Position numbers and translations under genes: made by a program | Shown here: piece by piece, positions 6,458-10,233 of the stretch | Layout: every line of letters begins with the position of its first letter | Numbering within the stretch: position 1 is the first letter of the stretch | The notes under the pieces: generated by a model | Database searches by the model: none | Seen by the model: the letters and a program-made list of their open reading frames with translations, nothing else | Told to the model about the DNA's origin: nothing | Origin: Candidatus Brockarchaeota archaeon | GTDB lineage: Archaea > Thermoproteota > EX4484-205 > DTQO01 | Reading direction: 5' to 3' | Length of the DNA stretch: 10,233 nt | NCBI GenBank assembly: GCA_017601265.1 | Contig: JAFNJA010000032.1 | Coordinates: 1 to 10,233 of the forward strand

Positions 6458-8449
6458 TCACCGGAACATGACGAACGACATGCTGCCCGCAATCAATACT
6501 TCCAACGCGTTTCCGAGCATGAACCCTCCGGCGAATGGCACGACCTTCTCCTCATACAACTTGCTTCCGCCAACCTTTAAGATAATCGTTTTGATGATCC
6601 ATACAACAAGGCACGCAAACCATATCCCATGGACCGTTGCGAGGTACGACCAGGCGGGTATAGCCATTAACGGGTCCGGTAACCAAAGGATTCTGGTGTA
6701 CAAATACCTAGTTACAACCATAAAAACGAAGCCGAGGGTAATCCATGGGAAAGCTTCTGTCATGGGCATACTCACCGACTCGCCCCATATCCTGTTGGAC
6801 ACGCTCTCCATAGGGTAGATCGATGGGGAACTTGTGGCGGCTTTTCCGAACACGCCGTAAATCATCACTCGAACGACCATGGTGGCGAACATGGATACGA
6901 AAAGGGCGATAGCTGCCACCTTTAACACGCTCTTCGTGTCCACCCCCGTAAGTCCCGCCATCTTGTACGAGGCCAGAGTCGTGTAGAAGGACGCCCCCCA
7001 TCCGAGGGAAGCTCCATGGCTTACCCACTCCTCGGTTATGTACGGCGCCAGGGCTAGATCTGCGGAAGTGACGCCCGGGGTCGGCGCCACCGCCGGCCAA
7101 ACCAGCAGCCTGACGAAGCTCGGAGCAAAGTCGTAGCACGGCTCCGTATTGAATCCTATTTTCCCCCATAGCTGGGCCATAGTAAACCAAGTTATGATGC
7201 CCGTTAGCGCTAAGACGAAGGAAACCCAAGGGCTGAGCCCGGTGAACGCGAAGAACGCTACTAAGAGCAGGAATGACACGATTAGCGTTATCCAAGAGCT
7301 TCTGTAGGACATGGGCTCTCCCCGATCCAACTCTGTCTTGCTAAATTTTCCAAAAGCAGCTCTAAGAGTCCCCAAAACGTAACTCCTGTTGAGGAATAAC
7401 GTTATCACGAAAAGACCCGTTACAGCACCCGCGTTAATGGCCGCGTAACCTAGCGGCGGACTGTGGAAAGGATCCGGCGCGCACCACGCCCTTGCGCAGA
7501 ATACTTTCTGAAGGTATCCCGTGTAGTGTCCCGTGTAGAATGCTATGAAAACGGTCGCTTCATAAACAAGCGTGTAAAAAGCAAGGCTAAAGAGCGCGTG
7601 TACTGGCACCAGAAGCAGAAGCGCGTAAACCGGAGCGTGCTTGGTGAAACCCAAGTTCCAAGGCACGTCAGGTGGCGCGAACCACTGGGATCCTGGCCCG
7701 CAGGTTTCACTGCGCCAACCGTATATGTCCGGGAACCATGGAAAGAGTGTGGCTCCGCTAAGGGGCACGGCAAGCAGGAATCCGGCGAGCGTCCCAGAGA
7801 GAAATGGAACCTTGGAGGGCCATTCGCGCTTGGCGCTGCCCTCCACGTTTACCAATGCCGTATGGACCAGCATCACCTGGGGGAAGGGCATCGCCTCCAC
7901 GTCTATCCACTGCCGGCGGAAGATGCTCGCCATGCTTACGCTTACGCCTCCGAACAAAGCAAAGATCAGGAAATTCCAAACAATCACTGGGAACAAAGAG
8001 GCCCAAGGCATGGCTCCGACGCTTCCTACCCCTCCTTGCAACAGATCAGCTACTTCAAACGATGGGGACACGAACTCAGGGATATATTGGACGTGGGGCG
8101 GATTCAATATTCGAGCAAATAGGAGGGATCCGAAAGCTCCTCCTCCGGATGTAAAGTACGATACGGCCAAGAATGTCGCATACAGGTACACCAGATTCGT
8201 GCTTGACAGGAATTTTCTCATCGACGGAACCCTTATGAGAACCATGGCTATCATAACCATGAGAAACGGCAGCCCCATCAGTTCCACTCCGGGTGAAGGG
8301 ATAAGGCTGCTGAAGCTCTGGGTGCATGCGGCTACCGGAGGCAAGAATTCCTTCCATAAATCCCAGATGACGGTTAGGACGATGCTAAGAATAGCGACCC
8401 ACAAAAGCGTTTTAGCAGCGACTCCTTTGGTTCTAATTTCCTCGACCAT
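6458..8449 (-). CDS. multi-pass membrane protein, DUF6785/DUF6784 (OPT-transporter-like)
   Basis: This 663-residue protein is mostly hydrophobic helices, probably a dozen or more membrane segments. The first (about residues 13-30) follows a short charged N-terminus and there is no cleavable signal peptide. The RRQW-DVE--PFP motif (about 178-190), the GEPMSYRSSW segment before a long hydrophobic block, and the YTGHYTGYLQKVF loop fit the DUF6785/DUF6784 membrane family. That family is distantly related to oligopeptide transporters (OPT) and is sometimes annotated as peptide transporter; its substrate is not established. The ATG at 8449 has a TATA-like palindrome about 31 bases upstream and only a weak GAGGC ribosome site. 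It is transcribed alone as far as can be seen. The protein appears complete. Confidence 0.8.
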   Translation of the reverse strand: MVEEIRTKGVAAKTLLWVAILSIVLTVIWDLWKEFLPPVAACTQSFSSLIPSPGVELMGLPFLMVMIAMVLIRVPSMRKFLSSTNLVYLYATFLAVSYFTSGGGAFGSLLFARILNPPHVQYIPEFVSPSFEVADLLQGGVGSVGAMPWASLFPVIVWNFLIFALFGGVSVSMASIFRRQWIDVEAMPFPQVMLVHTALVNVEGSAKREWPSKVPFLSGTLAGFLLAVPLSGATLFPWFPDIYGWRSETCGPGSQWFAPPDVPWNLGFTKHAPVYALLLLVPVHALFSLAFYTLVYEATVFIAFYTGHYTGYLQKVFCARAWCAPDPFHSPPLGYAAINAGAVTGLFVITLFLNRSYVLGTLRAAFGKFSKTELDRGEPMSYRSSWITLIVSFLLLVAFFAFTGLSPWVSFVLALTGIITWFTMAQLWGKIGFNTEPCYDFAPSFVRLLVWPAVAPTPGVTSADLALAPYITEEWVSHGASLGWGASFYTTLASYKMAGLTGVDTKSVLKVAAIALFVSMFATMVVRVMIYGVFGKAATSSPSIYPMESVSNRIWGESVSMPMTEAFPWITLGFVFMVVTRYLYTRILWLPDPLMAIPAWSYLATVHGIWFACLVVWIIKTIILKVGGSKLYEEKVVPFAGGFMLGNALEVLIAGSMSFVMFR

Positions 8450-8475
8450 TTATAGCGTCGCCTCTTTTCTTTAGA

Positions 8476-8485
8476 TTATTAATAA
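8476..8485 (-). promoter_or_regulatory. TATA-like box of the membrane protein gene
   Basis: TTATTAATAA, a perfect 10-base palindrome, is centred about 31 bases before the ATG at 8449. It implies a leader of only a few bases. Because it is palindromic it could also bind a dimeric regulator, but nothing else supports that. Confidence 0.45.
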
Positions 8486-8811
8486 GATTTTCGTGTACCA
8501 TGTCGAGGGTGTTGTCCATTCATGAAAAGCGTGAACTCTTTCTGCCGCTTCTCCCGATGCTCGAGCCTAGTTTACTGATTGCTGACTTTCCGCGCCCCAT
8601 GTGTTTCTGGAATGTGTAAACTACGATTAAAAGCATTCTTACGGTTTGTTAGTAGAGAGTCGAGTGAAAACGAAAGTGGAAGTGCCCGAGCCATGAATCA
8701 AGACGTTTTTGGCAAAGGAGAAAGGTCTTTTGGACTTCAATTGGCGCATTGGTTAGCTTTCACTTTCCTACTCGCACAATGTGCCGGAGGACAAAATGCA
8801 ACGGATTAGCG

Positions 8812-8836
8812 ACCCAGCAGCCCACTCATGCTGGGT
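8812..8836. repeat. perfect 8-bp hairpin
   Basis: ACCCAGCA (8812-8819) pairs with TGCTGGGT (8829-8836) around the 9-base loop GCCCACTCA. A G-T wobble could extend it by one pair. It begins three bases after the stop of a small plus-strand frame and ends about 90 bases before the TATA-like box of the next gene. No T run follows, so a bacterial-type terminator is unlikely. Confidence 0.5.
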
Positions 8837-8925
8837 TCTGCTAGCCGGAACCGATCGGCAGCTAAGCTCCACGTCTTGAAGAACCGTTTGGCCGCGCTAC
8901 ATCCGCAGGAGCTTATCTTCCTTTT

Positions 8926-8933
8926 ACTTTTAG
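8926..8933 (+). promoter_or_regulatory. TATA-like box of the gene at 8961
   Basis: ACTTTTAG in a T-rich patch, centred about 31 bases before the ATG at 8961. The spacing fits a leaderless or short-leader archaeal transcript. The box is poorer than the others in this window. Confidence 0.3.
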
Positions 8934-8960
8934 CGTTCGGTACTAGGCGGGCGCGCGAAA

Positions 8961-9438
8961 ATGGGCGAAGGGATAGAGTTCTCGGGCGGAGGCTGGGACT
9001 GTTACAGGAGGATGGTGAGGCTTAATGTCGACGGCAAAGAGGTTGTCGTAGCGAGGGCGCAAGCTGTGCCATGGAAGGAGATGGATTGCGTTGGAAGCGT
9101 TACGATCTCCGGCTACCTCAGCCAAGAAAGGACAGAGGAGGACAAGCGGCAGAGGCTGAGTGCTTCCAGAGCATGGCCTTCGCCTCCTACGCCCTCAACT
9201 GGTACCTGGGCCCGCAGCAAGCTGGCATTCCGTGCGACAAGTCGAGCTGGGAGCTAGTCGTCAATTACAAAGGCCACAGGTTATGGATAAGCGACAGCCC
9301 GGGAAGCGGGAGATACTCATTCACGCCCTTCCCGGGGAAAAGCCTCCGCCGGAGGTAGTGAGGGAGCTCGAGCGGATCATCATGTTCCTGGTTGAGAACA
9401 CCGACGACCTCGCGGGGGCGATAGCAAGTCTGCTGTAA
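8961..9438 (+). pseudogene. unrecognised gene split by two apparent one-base frameshifts
   Basis: Three plus-strand frames join into one coherent protein of about 159 residues. The first (from ATG 8961) reads MGEGIEFSGGGWDCYRRMVR through SGYLSQERTEEDKRQ. The second (from about 9150) reads CFQSMAFASYALNWYLGPQQ, SWELVVNYKGHRLWISDS and SFTPFPG. The third (from about 9337) reads EKPPPEVVRELERI through DLAGAIASLL and ends at TAA 9436-9438. Each junction needs one extra base. The second is pinpointed to the GGGG/AAAA run at 9334-9341, where one more G restores FPGEKPPPEVV. Both being single-base losses, one at a homopolymer, suggests either sequencing error or a recently decayed gene. The product is soluble-looking, with a charged C-terminal helix. 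I do not recognise the family. Confidence 0.65.
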
Positions 9439-9440
9439 GT

Positions 9441-9470
9441 CCGGCTAGGTTGGGAACTGGCCTAGCCCGG
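9441..9470. repeat. hairpin just after the split gene
   Basis: GGCTAGG (9443-9449) pairs perfectly with CCTAGCC (9461-9467) around an 11-base loop. CC (9441-9442) can pair with GG (9469-9470) past one bulged C, making a nine-pair stem. It starts two bases after the TAA at 9436-9438, so it may define the 3' end of that mRNA or begin a structured RNA. Confidence 0.5.
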
Positions 9471-9473
9471 TCG

Positions 9474-9502
9474 GCGATTTTCGCTCGGCAGTAACTTGAG
9501 CG
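9474..9502. repeat. two alternative small hairpins
   Basis: GCGA/TCGC (9474-9477 with 9481-9484) and CGCTC/GAGCG (9482-9486 with 9498-9502) share bases and cannot form together. Such a switch-like arrangement is seen in regulatory RNA, but both stems are short. Confidence 0.3.
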
Positions 9503-9529
9503 CTGGGCCTAGACTACCAGCTCCGCAAG

Positions 9530-9560
9530 CCCTTCTACCCGAGGATGATGGATAGAAGGG
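9530..9560. repeat. perfect 8-bp hairpin
   Basis: CCCTTCTA (9530-9537) pairs with TAGAAGGG (9553-9560) around a 15-base loop. Two further C-G pairs inside the loop are possible with one bulged A. It is the third hairpin within 120 bases in a stretch without coding signal. Confidence 0.5.
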
Positions 9561-9691
9561 ACCTTCACCACAGGATCAGCACAATCATGAGTTGAGATTA
9601 GAGTGCCTTCCATCCATCAAAACCATCATGCAAATGAGAAAATTGGGCAGACATGAACGTGATAGAATCCCAAAATTACGAACCCCAAAAC

Positions 9692-9699
9692 AAATATAA
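9692..9699 (+). promoter_or_regulatory. TATA-like box of the DUF6067/GH123-like gene
   Basis: AAATATAA lies in an AT-rich patch, centred about 37 bases before the ATG at 9733. It would give a leader of roughly 10 bases. No ribosome site precedes the ATG. Confidence 0.5.
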
Positions 9700-9732
9700 T
9701 CGTTCATTGCCATATGAGTAATAGTTAAGATA

Positions 9733-10233
9733 ATGGATAAGGCGAAGAGGCCAACGGTTTCGAATAAGCCTGAATGGCTTGGGTCTAGGGAGGGGATTAG
9801 CGACGAGGTGCTTCCACCATGGGTTCCCATAGAGGTTAAGCGCAAGTGCTCGAAGGAAGAGCCTCATACTTTTTCCGTATCATGCTGGGGAAGAATCTAC
9901 GAGTTCGCCGCCTCGCCGTTTCCGGTAAATGTAGTGACGAAGAATCGTACCATTCTGGCTGATTCCATTCGGATGACAGCAAGGGTGGATGGTCGCCTTC
10001 AGCGTTGGCAAGGCGGATCGATAGAGCTGAATGAGGCGACTGACGCAAGGGCATGTTTTTCTCAGCGCATCTCCAGTTCGACTCTGAGGTTGTCTTCGGA
10101 GATTAAGATAGAATACGACGGTCTTGTACGTATAGATTGGAGGTTGGAACCATTACGACCATTGCGCTTGGAGGAACTGACGTTCGAGATCCCTTTAGAT
10201 TCGAAATGCGCAAAGTATTTCTATTACTTTCCT
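9733..10233 (+). CDS. N-terminal part of a DUF6067/GH123-like glycoside-hydrolase-related protein (runs off the edge)
   Basis: An ATG opens a frame of 167 codons with no stop before the window ends. An in-frame TGA at 9715-9717 rules out a start further upstream. The opening KPEWLGSREGISDEVLPPW is typical of the beta-sandwich N-terminal domain of DUF6067/GH123-related proteins, where it is followed by a PxxV strand and a VSCWGRIYEF-like strand as seen here. PFPVNVVTKNRTILADSIRM and then a DGRLQRWQGG stretch continue the same domain. The catalytic barrel would lie beyond the edge, so activity cannot be judged. There is no signal peptide, which suggests an intracellular protein. The family is linked to removal of amino-sugar or other glycan units, but the substrate is unknown here. 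Confidence 0.72.
   Translation, partial: MDKAKRPTVSNKPEWLGSREGISDEVLPPWVPIEVKRKCSKEEPHTFSVSCWGRIYEFAASPFPVNVVTKNRTILADSIRMTARVDGRLQRWQGGSIELNEATDARACFSQRISSSTLRLSSEIKIEYDGLVRIDWRLEPLRPLRLEELTFEIPLDSKCAKYFYYFP

Larger units (their letters stand above)
8486..8960. other. 475-base stretch without a convincing gene
   Basis: No recognisable protein or RNA gene was found. Weak candidates on the plus strand are a 38-codon ATG frame (8693-8809, ending FTFLLAQCAGGQNATD) and a 27-codon ATG frame (8796-8879) that has a good GGAGG five bases upstream but no recognisable product. A further frame reading LHPQELIFLLLLAFG (about 8900-8943) is hydrophobic, but its upstream part has no support. The stretch could be decayed coding DNA. 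The right end carries a probable promoter for the gene at 8961. Confidence 0.4.

Noticed and set aside
9441..9535. Possible tRNA on the minus strand (GTAGTCTAGG segment)
   Set aside because: No acceptor stem, anticodon arm or TTCRA-type T loop could be fitted. The stem containing the GTTC sequence has an 11-base loop.
9585..10054. Minus-strand frames opposite the right-edge gene
   Set aside because: They are antisense to an open frame with recognisable DUF6067/GH123-like sequence that continues to the window edge.
1..10233. CRISPR array or insertion-sequence transposase
   Set aside because: No regularly spaced direct repeats and no transposase or integrase motifs were seen on either strand.

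Overview
The window looks archaeal. The evidence is indirect: a split glycine-dehydrogenase-type P-protein (separate alpha and beta subunits), a COG3199-type NAD kinase, an archaeal-style DUF433/DUF5615 toxin-antitoxin pair, and AT-rich TATA-like boxes about 25-35 bases upstream of several start codons, as in short-leader or leaderless archaeal transcripts. A few genes carry clear GGAGG Shine-Dalgarno sites instead. A thermophilic Thermoproteota-type lineage is plausible, but no rRNA or marker gene is present to prove it.

Layout. Positions 2-121 (+) may be the tail of an unidentified gene. Positions 217-802 (+) hold a DUF433 antitoxin overlapping a DUF5615 PIN-like toxin. The minus strand from 6129 down to 934 carries a probable operon, read in the order P-protein alpha (gcvPA-like), P-protein beta (gcvPB-like), NAD kinase family protein, a 65-codon open frame without a normal start, and a short-chain dehydrogenase (SDR). 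After about 330 bases without a clear gene, a 663-residue multi-pass membrane protein of the DUF6785/DUF6784 type (OPT-transporter-like) lies on the minus strand (6458-8449). Positions 8450-8960 hold no convincing gene. Positions 8961-9438 (+) hold an unrecognised gene whose protein-like sequence needs two one-base corrections to read through. A hairpin-rich non-coding stretch follows (9441-9560). From 9733 to the right edge runs the N-terminal part of a DUF6067/GH123-like glycoside-hydrolase-related protein.

How the genes fit together. The two P-protein subunits form one PLP enzyme and are separated by one base, so they are almost certainly co-expressed. The NAD kinase and NAD(H)-type SDR downstream suggest a redox or cofactor link. 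No gcvT, gcvH or lpd is present. Both P-protein subunits depart from the canonical glycine decarboxylase at motifs that are normally near-invariant, although the PLP lysine is kept. The cluster may therefore encode a divergent PLP-dependent amino-acid decarboxylase or lyase, not the housekeeping glycine cleavage enzyme. This is the most interesting item in the window. The membrane protein and the hydrolase-like gene could belong to a nutrient-uptake function, but they are not visibly in one operon.
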